A stretch of DNA of 64,000 nt. It comes from Scytonema tolypothrichoides VB-61278. Its GTDB lineage: Bacteria; Cyanobacteriota; Cyanobacteriia; Cyanobacteriales; Nostocaceae. Numbering within the stretch: the stretch's first letter is position 1; each line of letters opens with the position of its first letter. The notes beneath the pieces are model-generated. The model made no database searches. It was given only the letters and a program-made list of their open reading frames with translations, and was not told where the DNA came from. The stretch covers positions 607,576-671,575 of the forward strand of contig NZ_JXCA02000001.1 in assembly GCF_000828085.3 (NCBI RefSeq). Direction: 5' to 3'. Both the position numbers and the translations under genes were made by a program. This document shows positions 51,936 to 60,819 of this stretch, piece by piece.

Positions 51936-52863
51936 AGGTTACTTGATTTAACCACCAATATTTGTCTACACCCATAAAGAAGCTGGGTATTAGGTAACAC
52001 CAAACTGTGCAACCTTCACATACCTTGAGCTTACCTTGAGATTGGCGGTATTTTTCAACTTCCTCAGACTCGCGATACAGCTCGTAAAGTCGCCCATTAA
52101 TGGGAACTCCACTTTGAGCGAAGTGGTAACAAGGTAGCAGCAGTTCATCGTTAGGAGAAATGGCGATGACAGCATCCACCGCTTTACAGCGGGGATTTTT
52201 AGTATCATTGCCCCCAGCTTCAATAAATGCTAGTGCAGCCTTATTGTAACCGACATTGTTATATTTCTTTGCAGTGACTTCTATTGCCGTTACCATTTCT
52301 GGTGTCGGATTTTTGTTCGAGTTGTAGTGTTCGTATGCTGTGAAGGCGGGATTTAGCCAAACTCGAACACCAAGATCTTTGCCTAATTTCCCTATTTCTT
52401 CTATCCGGTGGTAATTTTGAGCGGTGACAGTGTGGTTGAGGACAGGGTATTCTCCTAGAGACTTGGCGATCGCCACCGACTCAACCAAGTTGTCAAAAAT
52501 TTTCACTCCCCGAGACTGATCATGAGTGTCAGCGTCTGCACCATCTAAGGAAAAATTTAAAAAATCTACTAATCCCTGAATTTCCTTAGCTTTCTTCGGA
52601 TACAGAATAGTGTTTGTCGTTATACTCGTGGCAAAACCCAGACGTTTCGCCTCTGTATAAATTTCTTTCACATCATGACGCAGGAGTGGTTCACCGCCTG
52701 TAAAATCCACATATTTGACTCCCAAGCGGCGTAAATCGTTCAAATTGTGCTTGATTGTTTCAAAATCTGCTTCTTTACCAGGTTCAAGTGACCAAATATT
52801 ACAAAAATGACATCTAGCGTTACAACGGTAGGTTAAGTAGTAGTTTGCAACCAGTGGAGCCAT
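51889..52863 (-). CDS. radical SAM protein with SPASM-like tail
   Basis: A 324-residue radical SAM enzyme. The [4Fe-4S] motif CNARCHFC (residues ~14-21) is followed by YVDFTGGEPLLRHDV, the SAM-binding GGEP. The C-terminal part has further Cys (NPRCKAVDAV, LLPCYHF, CEGCTVWC) that could hold an auxiliary cluster, as in SPASM-type enzymes. It is the first gene of a two-gene operon with the glycosyltransferase, so a radical-based modification of the same glycoconjugate or lipid is a reasonable inference. The substrate is unknown. Confidence 0.88.
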   Translation of the reverse strand: MAPLVANYYLTYRCNARCHFCNIWSLEPGKEADFETIKHNLNDLRRLGVKYVDFTGGEPLLRHDVKEIYTEAKRLGFATSITTNTILYPKKAKEIQGLVDFLNFSLDGADADTHDQSRGVKIFDNLVESVAIAKSLGEYPVLNHTVTAQNYHRIEEIGKLGKDLGVRVWLNPAFTAYEHYNSNKNPTPEMVTAIEVTAKKYNNVGYNKAALAFIEAGGNDTKNPRCKAVDAVIAISPNDELLLPCYHFAQSGVPINGRLYELYRESEEVEKYRQSQGKLKVCEGCTVWCYLIPSFFMGVDKYWWLNQVTYASEFLARKRFLQRA

Positions 52864-53285
52864 AGGGTAAAACCACTTAAGTGTTCTTTAGGACATCTTT
52901 AAACAAAAAGTCAAAACTGAAAAGTGAGCCAGTGCGGTACTAAGTCAGCGCTGTTGGTAGGATAACTCGAAGGCAGGCGACTGACGTGCATAATTTCTCA
53001 GCAGTGCGTTAGAGAAGGTAAACGCCCTGGTTAGGTTCCCCCAAGGGTGGACACAGCCTTTGTCGGTCATACCTTTCTTGTAGACGCCTATGGGCGACTT
53101 CCCGTAGGGTAGTACCTGGCGTCAACTGGTGTTAGGCATCTGCTTCGCTCATACCCGTAAGGATCAAAACACAAAAATTATTATCCTCACCTCAATGAAT
53201 ACTAAACAAACATTTTTTAGGAATACTATTGACACAAATCATTAAACTACGCAAATTGTCAAGTTACTTAAGGAGTATTTCTAAT
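52864..53285. repeat. divergent spacer with dispersed repeat
   Basis: About 420 bp. Positions 52940-53160 are repeat-like (gcaggcgactgacgtgc, cttgtagacgcctatgggcgac, cctggcgtcaactgg). AT-rich DNA next to 53286 contains a TTGACA at 53229-53234 that may be a -35 box, though I see no good -10. Confidence 0.5.
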
Positions 53286-53657
53286 ATGTCACTCGAACAA
53301 CTGCACCCCGCTACTCAACAACAAACAAGCGTCTACTTGCCTTACATTCAGGGTAACAAGCGTAACTTCTTGCCTCATGCAATTACTCTTTATCAAAAAG
53401 GTATTTTGGAGGGATACCGCAAAATAGAAGGCAGTGATAACATTCCCTTTGTCGCCACTTGGAATGTTGCGACTCTGCCCTCAGACTTAACCCGTTGCCG
53501 AATGCAGTTTGATGGCAACGCCCAGTTGAGTTATGAAGTCATGATGGCAAGCTTTGAGTTTATTAATTTTCTCATTGAATTCATAGAGAATTACGAGCGC
53601 TATCGCCTCACTGATTTTTCTCAAGTATTTTATCGCAAACTCTTGCGTTTAGAGTAA
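53286..53657 (+). CDS. conserved-looking cyanobacterial hypothetical protein
   Basis: A 123-residue protein starting MSLEQLHPATQQQTSVYLPY with AAGGAG ten bases before the ATG; a longer start upstream is less likely. The body is mixed alpha/beta (GYRKIEGSDNIPFVATWNVA, then YEVMMASFEFINFLIEFIEN) ending in a basic amphipathic helix. It has no signal peptide or membrane segment. I do not recognise a named family. It stands alone between two spacers. Confidence 0.7.
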   Translation: MSLEQLHPATQQQTSVYLPYIQGNKRNFLPHAITLYQKGILEGYRKIEGSDNIPFVATWNVATLPSDLTRCRMQFDGNAQLSYEVMMASFEFINFLIEFIENYERYRLTDFSQVFYRKLLRLE

Positions 53658-54109
53658 TACATTATACGCTATTTTTACGACTATTATCTATCTTTGTTGG
53701 TTTTGCCTATGCTACCGTAAAAAAAGCTGTTATTAAAATCATCAACACTTGCTTAAGTTGAGCAATCATTACCTATGGTCAAGTAGGTTTACAACTTTAA
53801 CTGCAAGTTCGACCTAAAATGAGTAAAACCTACTTGGGTTGTGAAAAGCTGTCAGCAATTATTTCTGAGATTATCTTGGGCGAAACTCTGTGTCTTGCTG
53901 GATTTAGCGTCTGGGCAAGAGATAGGGGTATACCTGTGCGCCACGGGCTTTGCCCTAAGCCTTGATCCTTCGTGCCTCCTGCGCAGAAGCTGTGTAAATG
54001 GCACGAAGGAGTATCCGTTAGTTTTGTGGATAGGCTATCTACAGCTAAAATCAAACTGACTGCTAAACGTTGAAAGTTACCTAAACTTTTGTAAATTAGG
54101 AGTGCATGT
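53658..54109. repeat. spacer with inverted repeat
   Basis: About 450 bp. An 11-bp inverted repeat TCCTTCGTGCC (53966-53976) / GGCACGAAGGA (54000-54010) lies in a repeat block. A 48-codon frame from 53819 is open but has no family features. No RNA gene is recognised. Confidence 0.55.
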
Positions 54110-55204
54110 GTGCCAAAATCCGCTAAGTATTTATTAATTGGATCTACGGAGGCTTACTGCGGTAAATCTGCAACAGTCCTGGGTTTGTCTTATCAACTAC
54201 AGCAAAAGGGGCTGGACATTGCCTATGGCAAACCGCTAGGCACTTGTTTAAGTGAATCTACAGGAACGATGGTTGAGGAAGATGTTCAATTTATTGCTAA
54301 CAGCCTCAACTTATCAAAAAACCGCGTTGCACCCACGATGCTGGCTTTAAATGAAGTCACTGTGCAAAAACGTTTGCAAGGGTTAGACAAAACCAATTAT
54401 CAAAAATTGCTAGCACAGCAATATTCGCAAATACAAGTTGGCGACTTGGTGTTGCTAGAAGGTCCTGGTAACTTGGAAGAAGGCAGTTTGTTTGATTTGT
54501 CTTTGCTGCAAGTCGCAGAAGTGGTGGATGCTGCCGTACTTTTGGTAGCCCGCTACAAATCGCTGCTTTTAGTTGAAGCACTCTTGTGTGCTAAACAGCG
54601 CCTGGGCGATCGCTTACTTGGTGTTGTCATCAACGATATTCCTGCAGAACAATTACAAGCCGTCAACACCAGTATCCGTCCGTTTTTAGAACAGCAGGGT
54701 ATTCCTGTGCTGGGAATGTTACCGAAAAGTGTTTTGTTATGCAGTGTTAGCGTGCGCGAACTGGTACACCAGTTAAAGGCGGAGGTTCTTTGCTGTGGCG
54801 ATCGCCTAGATTTGATGGTGGAAAGTTTGGCAATTGGGGCGATGAATGTTAACGCAGCGGTGAAGTATTTTGCTATGCGGCGGAATATGGCGGTGGTGAC
54901 GGGGGGCGATCGCGTAGAAATTCAGCAAGCTGCTTTAGAAACTTCCACCCAATGCCTAATCCTTACCGGACAATTACCTCCTCCTCCCTTTATTCTCAAT
55001 CGCGCAGAAGAACTTGAAATCCCAATCTTATCAGTTGATTTAGATACCTTAACGACTGTGGAAATTATTGACCGCACTTTTGGTACAGTTCGTGTCCATG
55101 AACCTCTAAAAGTCGAGTGCATTCGCCATCTCATGGCTCAACATTTTGATATTGATCGGTTGCTTGCTTTGCTGAATTTAAATCCAGCTGCGGCACTGTC
55201 TTGA
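54110..55204 (+). CDS. BioD-like P-loop + DRTGG domain protein (phosphotransacetylase family)
   Basis: A 364-residue protein starting at GTG 54110 with TAGGAG seven bases before it. The N-terminal ~210 residues are a dethiobiotin-synthetase/CobB-like P-loop domain: LLIGSTEAYCGKSATVLGLS, then GDLVLLEGPGNLEEGSLFDL and LLGVVINDIP. The C-terminal part has the DRTGG-like block (AAVKYFAMRRNMAVVTGGDR). This two-domain layout occurs as the N-terminal module of long phosphotransacetylases and as stand-alone cyanobacterial proteins. It lacks the acetyltransferase domain, so a nucleotide-sensing role is more likely than Pta activity. Confidence 0.85.
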   Translation: MPKSAKYLLIGSTEAYCGKSATVLGLSYQLQQKGLDIAYGKPLGTCLSESTGTMVEEDVQFIANSLNLSKNRVAPTMLALNEVTVQKRLQGLDKTNYQKLLAQQYSQIQVGDLVLLEGPGNLEEGSLFDLSLLQVAEVVDAAVLLVARYKSLLLVEALLCAKQRLGDRLLGVVINDIPAEQLQAVNTSIRPFLEQQGIPVLGMLPKSVLLCSVSVRELVHQLKAEVLCCGDRLDLMVESLAIGAMNVNAAVKYFAMRRNMAVVTGGDRVEIQQAALETSTQCLILTGQLPPPPFILNRAEELEIPILSVDLDTLTTVEIIDRTFGTVRVHEPLKVECIRHLMAQHFDIDRLLALLNLNPAAALS

Positions 55205-55418
55205 AAATTATTAATACCAACTTCGATTCAGTAATCAAGATGGAGAGTAGCGGCACAGCAATGCTGTGCCCTTGCAAAGTCTGTCACATAATTCATCTGA
55301 TACCAAATCCAGTTTTTACAATCCTCTATAAAAACGACATTTAATGTAGAGACAGTACTGTACGGTCTCTACAAGATAGGTGGGTTTGAGGTGCGGATCT
55401 AGTATGAGTAAGACACAG
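55205..55418. repeat. spacer with short hairpin
   Basis: GGCACAGCA-a-TGCTGTGCC (55252-55270) is a 9-bp hairpin just after the P-loop gene and may act as a terminator for it. Otherwise no feature. Confidence 0.55.
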
Positions 55419-55892
55419 CTAACCATTTTGAATTTTGAATGACTTATGCTGTAAATCAATTTTTTTCCTGGGCTGTAGTGGTATTCCCTTTGGTGATGGT
55501 GGTTCTGGAATTTGCCGCTTTTGCTGATTATCTGATGGCTGAAGCACTTTGGCAAAATGACCCTCACTCACCATCCGGCGGTGAGCCTCTGAAGCATCAG
55601 GTAAGATTGTATCTTCTTGCTGCCAGTGAACAACTGCCGCTTCATCACACCAACGGGGCAGGTATCGCATGGCTTGGCGGTGTGCGCCAGAGTTACGGTA
55701 CTGTCGCATTGCTGACTCATCCTCCCACATGCTCACAGTCCAAGCACCTCCTTGTTTGTCGCTTGTGAGTTTACCGCCTAACATACCAGGAGTGTTAATG
55801 ATTTGCCACGATGAAAGGGCATTGTGCCATAAAAAGGCTGGAAAATAGCGAGGCGATTTGAGATGTAAGCGTGTGACTGAAACTAATACCAT
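55419..55892 (-). CDS. DUF3291/ABM-like small protein
   Basis: A 157-residue protein. The first ~115 residues look like a dimeric alpha/beta barrel: VSVTRLHLKSPRYFPAFLWH, then GGKLTSDKQGGAWTVSMWED, ESAMRQYRNSGAHRQAM. The tail is poorly ordered and basic. Such folds act as small monooxygenases or heme/quinone-binding proteins. It is divergent from a PadR regulator with a shared promoter region containing a long inverted repeat, so it is the probable PadR target. Family call is moderate. Confidence 0.65.
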   Translation of the reverse strand: MVLVSVTRLHLKSPRYFPAFLWHNALSSWQIINTPGMLGGKLTSDKQGGAWTVSMWEDESAMRQYRNSGAHRQAMRYLPRWCDEAAVVHWQQEDTILPDASEAHRRMVSEGHFAKVLQPSDNQQKRQIPEPPSPKGIPLQPRKKIDLQHKSFKIQNG

Positions 55893-55950
55893 TTCACTTT
55901 TCTCCTTGTTATTGATAGCTTTGAAGAGCTAAAGACTGAGGACGCTTTTA

Positions 55951-56014
55951 ATATGCAACTTATTGCTATAAAACTAATTGCATAGCAAAAGTGTATATTC
56001 AAAAAGTTGCATAT
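55951..56014. promoter_or_regulatory. putative PadR operator
   Basis: A perfect 11-bp inverted repeat, ATATGCAACTT (55951-55961) and AAGTTGCATAT (56004-56014), sits in the gap between divergent genes. A second dyad TTGCTAT / ATAGCAA (55963-55969, 55982-55988) lies inside it. Placement fits autoregulation plus control of the divergent gene. Confidence 0.6.
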
Positions 56015-56031
56015 GTCAAGGAGAATTTTTC

Positions 56032-56562
56032 ATGGCTTTAGCTCACGCGATATTGGCATCTCTGGTGGATCGTTCCTGTAGTGGGTATGACCTAGCCAAG
56101 CAATTTGATGGTTCAGTTGGCTTTTTTTGGTCAGCAAGTCACCAACAGATTTATCGCGAGTTATCTAAACTTGAAGCTCAAGGCTGGATTGCCTCGCAGA
56201 TCATACCGCAAGAAGGACGGCCAGATAAAAAGCTTTACCAAGTTACAGAAGAGGGTAAACAGCAGCTTTTGGAGTGGATTGTACAGCCATGTGAACCCAC
56301 GCCAATAAAAGACGATTTACTGGTGAAAATTTTTGGCGGTTATGTTGCTCAAAAGCAGACTATCTTGGAAGAATTAGAACGTCATCGTCAAGCTCACCAG
56401 GAAAAATTGTCTACATACAAAGCTTTAGAGCAACGATACTTCCAAAATTCTCAACCACTGTCAGAACAAGCAAAATTTCAGTACCTGACTCTACTCAATG
56501 GTATAAGTTATGAAACATATTGGCTTGCTTGGTGTGAGCAAGCAATTAGGCTATTAAGTTGA
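56032..56562 (+). CDS. PadR-family transcriptional regulator
   Basis: A 176-residue regulator from the ATG at 56032 with AAGGAG eight bases upstream. The winged helix is LAHAILASLVDRSCSGYDLA, then IYRELSKLEAQGWIASQII, then RPDKKLYQVTEEG. A C-terminal dimerisation helix region follows (LEELERHRQAHQEKLSTYKA), as in PadR subfamily 2. PadR proteins repress detoxification or stress genes and respond to small aromatic compounds. The divergent DUF3291-like gene and the inverted repeat between them point to a simple two-gene switch. Confidence 0.92.
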   Translation: MALAHAILASLVDRSCSGYDLAKQFDGSVGFFWSASHQQIYRELSKLEAQGWIASQIIPQEGRPDKKLYQVTEEGKQQLLEWIVQPCEPTPIKDDLLVKIFGGYVAQKQTILEELERHRQAHQEKLSTYKALEQRYFQNSQPLSEQAKFQYLTLLNGISYETYWLAWCEQAIRLLS

Positions 56563-56662
56563 GCAAATAAAAAAATAGCATGACCAGATGACAAATAGCT
56601 GACAGAGAACTCCCCTGCGTCTGTTACAATAGCTAGGTTGTTTAATCTGATTTTGTCAGTCT

Positions 56663-57166
56663 TTGAGCCAGTCAACAGACCTCATCAACGTCGATACATT
56701 AGCGCAAGAACTGGCGACAATCCAGCAAACGGGTTCTAAACGAATTGCATTGCTGGGTTCACGTCATGTCCCGATTACCCATCAGAATCTGATTGAGATG
56801 ATGACCTATGCCTTGGTTTTATCAGGCAACCAGATTATCACCTCTGGCGCTACGGGTACAAATTCAGCTGCTATTAAGGGAGCAATGCGGGCTGATCCGA
56901 ATTTGTTGACGGTGATTCTACCTCAAAGTTTAGAACGCCAACCTCACGAATCGCGTCAGCAATTAGAAAAGGTCATGCATCTAGTGGAAAATGCTAGCAA
57001 GGATCATATGTCTCTTGCCGAAGCTAGTTACTTGTGCAACAAAGAGATTGTCTCTCGGTGCCAGCAACTGATATGTTTTGCATTTCACGACAGTGGCATC
57101 CTGCTGCAAACTTGTAAAGATGCAGAAGAACAAAGAAAGGTGGTGACATTATTCTACTTTGATTAA
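56663..57166 (+). CDS. SLOG/DprA-like Rossmann protein
   Basis: A 167-residue protein, apparently starting at TTG 56663 (MSQSTDLINVDTLAQELATI). A Rossmann-like core is visible: KRIALLGSRHVPITHQNLIE, QIITSGATGTNSAAIKGAMR, LLTVILPQSLERQP. This is the SLOG/DprA-type nucleotide-binding fold, often annotated in cyanobacteria as DNA recombination-mediator protein A. It lacks the DprA C-terminal domain. Nucleotide or signal binding is likely; a recombination role is unproven. It is followed 31 bp later by the MAPEG gene. Confidence 0.8.
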   Translation: MSQSTDLINVDTLAQELATIQQTGSKRIALLGSRHVPITHQNLIEMMTYALVLSGNQIITSGATGTNSAAIKGAMRADPNLLTVILPQSLERQPHESRQQLEKVMHLVENASKDHMSLAEASYLCNKEIVSRCQQLICFAFHDSGILLQTCKDAEEQRKVVTLFYFD

Positions 57167-57197
57167 TCGTGTGTCATTGACTTTTGTATTTGACTAA

Positions 57198-57593
57198 ATG
57201 ACTATTTTTTTGTACTCTATTGCCGCTGCTGCTGCACTCATCTATGTACCGTATCTAGTGGTAGCTTATGCCCGTGCTCGCGTTGGGTACGATTTCTCTG
57301 CTCCGCGCGCCATGTTTGATAAACTACCACCATACGCTCAACGAGCAACTTGGGCACACCAAAACTCGTTTGAAGCGTTTATGATTTTTTCTGCAGCAGC
57401 GTTAATGACATACGTAACGGGTGTTTCTTCTCCCCTAGCTGTAGCGGCTACCATCGCTTTTCTCGTAGCTAGGTTGCTATACTCAGTTTTTTATATTTTG
57501 AATATACCCGTTTTACGCTCGCTCATGTTTGGTATAGGCTCCCTTGGATCTGTTACCCTTATTGTCATGAGCATTATCCAAGCAAGTAGCTAA
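57198..57593 (+). CDS. MAPEG-family membrane protein
   Basis: A 131-residue protein with four predicted membrane helices: FLYSIAAAAALIYVPYLVVA, AFMIFSAAALMTYVTGV, LAVAATIAFLVARLLYSVFY, and a C-terminal one. The segment ATWAHQNSFEAF between helices 1 and 2 is the MAPEG glutathione/lipid-binding signature. Relatives are membrane glutathione transferases and eicosanoid enzymes; bacterial members act on lipid peroxides. It probably forms an operon with the SLOG gene before it. Confidence 0.88.
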   Translation: MTIFLYSIAAAAALIYVPYLVVAYARARVGYDFSAPRAMFDKLPPYAQRATWAHQNSFEAFMIFSAAALMTYVTGVSSPLAVAATIAFLVARLLYSVFYILNIPVLRSLMFGIGSLGSVTLIVMSIIQASS

Positions 57594-57676
57594 CTGGGAA
57601 ATAAGCACTAGTTAGTGGTTAGTCATTCAAGTAAATAGCTAATTGGGAAATGAGCACTAGTTAGTGGTTAGTCATT
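57587..57676. repeat. 41-bp direct repeat, offset 49 bp
   Basis: The sequence tagctaactgggaaataag...ttagtggttagtcatt (57587-57627) recurs at 57636-57676 with two substitutions. The first copy includes the last codons and stop of the MAPEG gene. Confidence 0.8.
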
Positions 57677-57764
57677 TGTTGGTTAGTAAAAAATTCAATA
57701 ACCACTAACAACTAATAAAAATCAACTACCAATCCAAATGTAAAGTTTCAAATCTAAATCTTCT

Positions 57765-58256
57765 ATGGCTTCTACCTATTCCTTTGACATTGTGAGCGAT
57801 TTTGACAGACAAGAATTGGTCAACGCTGTTGACCAAACTGTACGAGATATTAAAAGTCGCTACGACCTCAAAGATACTCAAACAACTGTTGAGTTAGGTG
57901 AACAAAGTATTACGGTGAATACTGACAGTGATTTTACTTTAGAATCTGTACATAACATACTGCGCGAAAAAGCCGCAAAACGCAATCTTTCGCAGAAAAT
58001 CTTTGATTTTGGCAAAGTAGAATCATCGAGTGGAAATCGAGTTCGTCAAGAAATCAAACTTAAAAAAGGCATTGATCAAGAAAATGCCAAGCAAATTTCC
58101 AAGTTGATTCGTGACGAATTTAAGAAAGTACAACCTTCAATACAAGGCGACGCAGTGCGTGTTACTGCTAAAAATAAAGATGATTTACAAGCTGTGATTC
58201 AACGGCTAAAGCAAGAAGATTTACCTGTTGCTTTGCAGTTTACAAATTATCGTTAG
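57765..58256 (+). CDS. YajQ-family cyclic-di-GMP-binding protein
   Basis: A 163-residue protein starting [20 protein letters not shown], the standard YajQ opening. Both ferredoxin-like halves are present, including [18 protein letters not shown] and EAKDK-type end [20 protein letters not shown] then LQFTNYR. YajQ proteins bind nucleotides or RNA, and some bind cyclic di-GMP and act with transcription factors. Length is normal. It is monocistronic and followed by a strong dyad. Confidence 0.95.
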   Translation: MASTYSFDIVSDFDRQELVNAVDQTVRDIKSRYDLKDTQTTVELGEQSITVNTDSDFTLESVHNILREKAAKRNLSQKIFDFGKVESSSGNRVRQEIKLKKGIDQENAKQISKLIRDEFKKVQPSIQGDAVRVTAKNKDDLQAVIQRLKQEDLPVALQFTNYR

Positions 58257-58317
58257 TCACTCACATTCGCATCATTTGCTGATTCCAAATGACTTTTTGA
58301 AATCAGCGAATGAGTGA
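58257..58317. terminator. bidirectional terminator-like dyad
   Basis: TCACTCA-ca-TTCGC (58257-58270) pairs with GCGAA-TGAGTGA (58306-58317) around an AT-rich loop holding gctgatt/aatcagc. It lies between convergent genes. Confidence 0.6.
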
Positions 58318-58337
58318 ATATGAGCGCAAGCGAGTGA

Positions 58338-58895
58338 TTACCTGCGTCCACCAATACTCTTTTGAAAAGCTGGACGATCAGACATCTGCTTCATGTAGCT
58401 CAATACAGATGGGTATTGGCTCAGGTCTAGCTTAAGCATGATAGGAATGTAGGATAGAATAGACCCTACAGCCACGTCAGCAACTGTGAATTCTTTGCCC
58501 AATAAGAAAGGTTGACGCTCAAAAATTTTATTTAAAGCAGTCATCAAGACTGGCATTTCTCGATCTCGGCTTGCTTCCACGAAAATTCCTGGTCCCAAAG
58601 TGGCGTTGGCAAACAACACCCATTGAGCTAATTCAGCTCGTTCCTCTGGAGAGTGAGCAGATTTACCATACTTCTCGGCTAAATACAGCAAAATTGCCCC
58701 AGATTCCCAAAGCTGGAAATTTCCATCCACAATTGCTGGGACTTTCCCTATTGGGTTAATTGCCAGATACTGAGGCTGACGATGCTCACCCGCTTGCATA
58801 TCAAGCTTGACAAATTCGTAGGGAATTTCTAGTTCCTCTAAATACCACTGGACAATTGATGCGCGACTACGTGCGCCGCCATAAAGTTTTAGCAT
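58338..58895 (-). CDS. glutathione S-transferase
   Basis: A 185-residue GST from the ATG at 58895 (MLKLYGGARSRASIVQWYLE). The thioredoxin-like N-terminal domain has the Ser/Arg active-site region (ARSRASIV), cis-Pro NPIGKVPAIVD and ESGAILLYLAEKYG for glutathione binding. The C-terminal helical domain is compact (PFLLGKEFTVADVAVGSILS). It conjugates or reduces electrophiles with glutathione. It is followed in orientation by nothing close; the next leftward gene upstream is 87 bp away. Confidence 0.93.
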   Translation of the reverse strand: MLKLYGGARSRASIVQWYLEELEIPYEFVKLDMQAGEHRQPQYLAINPIGKVPAIVDGNFQLWESGAILLYLAEKYGKSAHSPEERAELAQWVLFANATLGPGIFVEASRDREMPVLMTALNKIFERQPFLLGKEFTVADVAVGSILSYIPIMLKLDLSQYPSVLSYMKQMSDRPAFQKSIGGRR

Positions 58896-58982
58896 GAGCA
58901 AATCAGTAAACAGTTTACAACAATCAGTCAACAGTAATTATATTGTTATTTCTGAGACTTAAAGTTGATAACTGATAACTGA

Positions 58983-59447
58983 TTAAAGAACTTTATGAGT
59001 ATTGGGGTGTTGTTTGACGTTGTCTTCCTTGGTGACAGCACGCGAGGCATTTAGCACCCGCTTGCGTTCGATAGAATATTTAAAGTCTGTATAAGTTGTG
59101 CCCAGAGGAATGAGAGATTTAGCAGTTTCACGACGTTTGTAGGTGCGAGCAGCGGCGATCGCCCGTTCCACAAAATCATCACTAAATTGAGCCGTCTGGG
59201 GAAATTCTGGAGGAATCTGAGGTTTGTCTTCGTCCAGGACAGTTCCTAAAGTTGTCGCCAAAGCAAGCTTGAAGGACGTAGAAATACCTTTAGCAAGGGT
59301 TTCCAATGAGGCAGAGGGAATTGGTTCTATAACTTCGACTTGATGAACTTCTCCGTCTTCTTTGACAAAGCAAGTTGCCAGTCCGATCACAATGTAATCA
59401 TCGGCGGCTAAATCAGGAGCATTGGAGTAGGAGGTGACAGTTGTCAT
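58983..59447 (-). CDS. conserved cyanobacterial hypothetical protein
   Basis: A 154-residue soluble protein (MTTVTSYSNAPDLAADDYIV, then LATCFVKEDGEVHQVEVIEP, then a helical half ERAIAAARTYKRRETAKSLI). No signal peptide or membrane helix. It has the look of a protein kept across cyanobacteria, but I cannot name it. It lies upstream of the GST gene in the same direction and may share its transcript. Confidence 0.7.
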   Translation of the reverse strand: MTTVTSYSNAPDLAADDYIVIGLATCFVKEDGEVHQVEVIEPIPSASLETLAKGISTSFKLALATTLGTVLDEDKPQIPPEFPQTAQFSDDFVERAIAAARTYKRRETAKSLIPLGTTYTDFKYSIERKRVLNASRAVTKEDNVKQHPNTHKVL

Positions 59448-59898
59448 AAGAATATTTTATCACAAATTCCAAAAAGAAAAATCCGAATTCCGCAACGCAG
59501 TATCAAAGACTCTTTTTGTTCTTCTGTGCTCTGAGACTTGAGTTGGGGAGTTTTTTTTCATCGGGACACTCTGGCATTTTATCAATTTGTTGCCCACACT
59601 ACTTGAATCGTCTACTAAATTGATATTTATATTATCTGGAATTTACCTTGGGGAAGACGTATCAATTATTAGATGAAAGCATTCATTGAGTATGCTTTAT
59701 GTTTACCTGGTTAAAGACAGTCAAGCAATTAGGCTTTGAGCGCCGTAAACTTTCACGCTATAAGGGTTTCTGGCATTTTCTTCCATACTTATGCCCCATG
59801 ACTCATAGACACCTTAACAAGTGACACAGTTAGAAAACCACAGTAGCAAGTAACCTTATAAGTTGATCTCACAGAGCAAGCAGCTCAGGTAGGAATAC
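59448..59898. other. divergent spacer with a doubtful 41-codon ORF
   Basis: The gap holds the promoters of the leftward hypothetical and rightward TPR genes. A small ORF at 59699-59824 (MFTWLKTVKQLGFERRKLSR...) has a basic, aromatic-rich composition but no clear ribosome site, so I list it only here. Confidence 0.4.
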
Positions 59899-60624
59899 AT
59901 GAACATTCATTCATTTTTCCCTTTTGGTGGCGAACAAAATCACGGCAACCCATTTGTCTCAAACACTACAAAAGTACGACAACAGCAAGAGACTAACGGT
60001 AGCAGTAAATCTACTTTTGGGGACAGCTACTTGCGCTCTGATGCTCTAACAAAAGCCCGACAAGGTCATTACACTGAGGCGCTCGCCCTCTTGAATCAAT
60101 TAATTCATCGTCATCCCCACAATGCTATTGATTACAACAATCGAGGGCTAATTTATTTTCAAAGTGGTGAAACGCAAAAAGCATTTTGCGATTATAACAC
60201 AGCATTGCAACTTAATCCGAAATTAGCCAGTGCTTATAACAATCGGGCAAATTACTATGCAGCTTGTGGGGAATTGGTAGAAGCAATTGCTGATTATGAT
60301 CGGGCTTTAGATCTGAACCCAAGCCACGTTAGGGCGTGGATAAACCGAGGCATAACCTTGCGCGATTTAGGGCAATACGAGGAGGCGATTGAGAATTTTG
60401 AGGTTGCTTTGTTGTTTGAGCAATTAGAAGGTCATGTTCTAGCAGAACGGGGTAGGACTTATCATCTTTGGGGAGATTGGAATTGCGCGATCGCCGATTA
60501 TCGTCGCGCCTTAACTGAACTGCCTTGTAGTAGCTTCAAAACCGGAGAACCGGGTTCACACTTACGTTTACAAGTCGAAAATTGGTTGCACGAGTTGCTA
60601 CCAACGCAGCATCCTACCTGGTAG
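59899..60624 (+). CDS. TPR protein
   Basis: A 241-residue protein. After a ~45-residue disordered N-terminus (FGGEQNHGNPFVSN) come five TPR units: ALTKARQGHYTEALALLNQL, YNNRGLIYFQSGETQKAF, YNNRANYYAACGELVEAI, AWINRGITLRDLGQYEEAI, and LAERGRTYHLWGDWNCAI, the last ending in YRRALTEL. It is a protein-protein adaptor of unknown partner, probably soluble. A Cys-containing tail (ELPCSSFKTGEPGS) follows. Confidence 0.88.
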   Translation: MNIHSFFPFGGEQNHGNPFVSNTTKVRQQQETNGSSKSTFGDSYLRSDALTKARQGHYTEALALLNQLIHRHPHNAIDYNNRGLIYFQSGETQKAFCDYNTALQLNPKLASAYNNRANYYAACGELVEAIADYDRALDLNPSHVRAWINRGITLRDLGQYEEAIENFEVALLFEQLEGHVLAERGRTYHLWGDWNCAIADYRRALTELPCSSFKTGEPGSHLRLQVENWLHELLPTQHPTW

Positions 60625-60819
60625 ACATTGCCTTCATCGTCACTGGCATGGTCTATGTATGAAACACAAAGTTAGAAACATCCTGATAACGGTGTAATGG
60701 CTAATAGATGATAACTATATAGCTCCTAGATAGTAAGTGACTAGCTATGAACTATCAGCTTTTAGCCTTACTACCAAATTCCAAATTTCTTTGGTGGGGT
60801 GGCAATTACAAGTTAGGAA

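Noticed and set aside
53790-53830. tRNA-like TTCGA loop motif (gttcgacc)
   Set aside because: No acceptor or anticodon stems can be built around it; no tRNA was found in the window.
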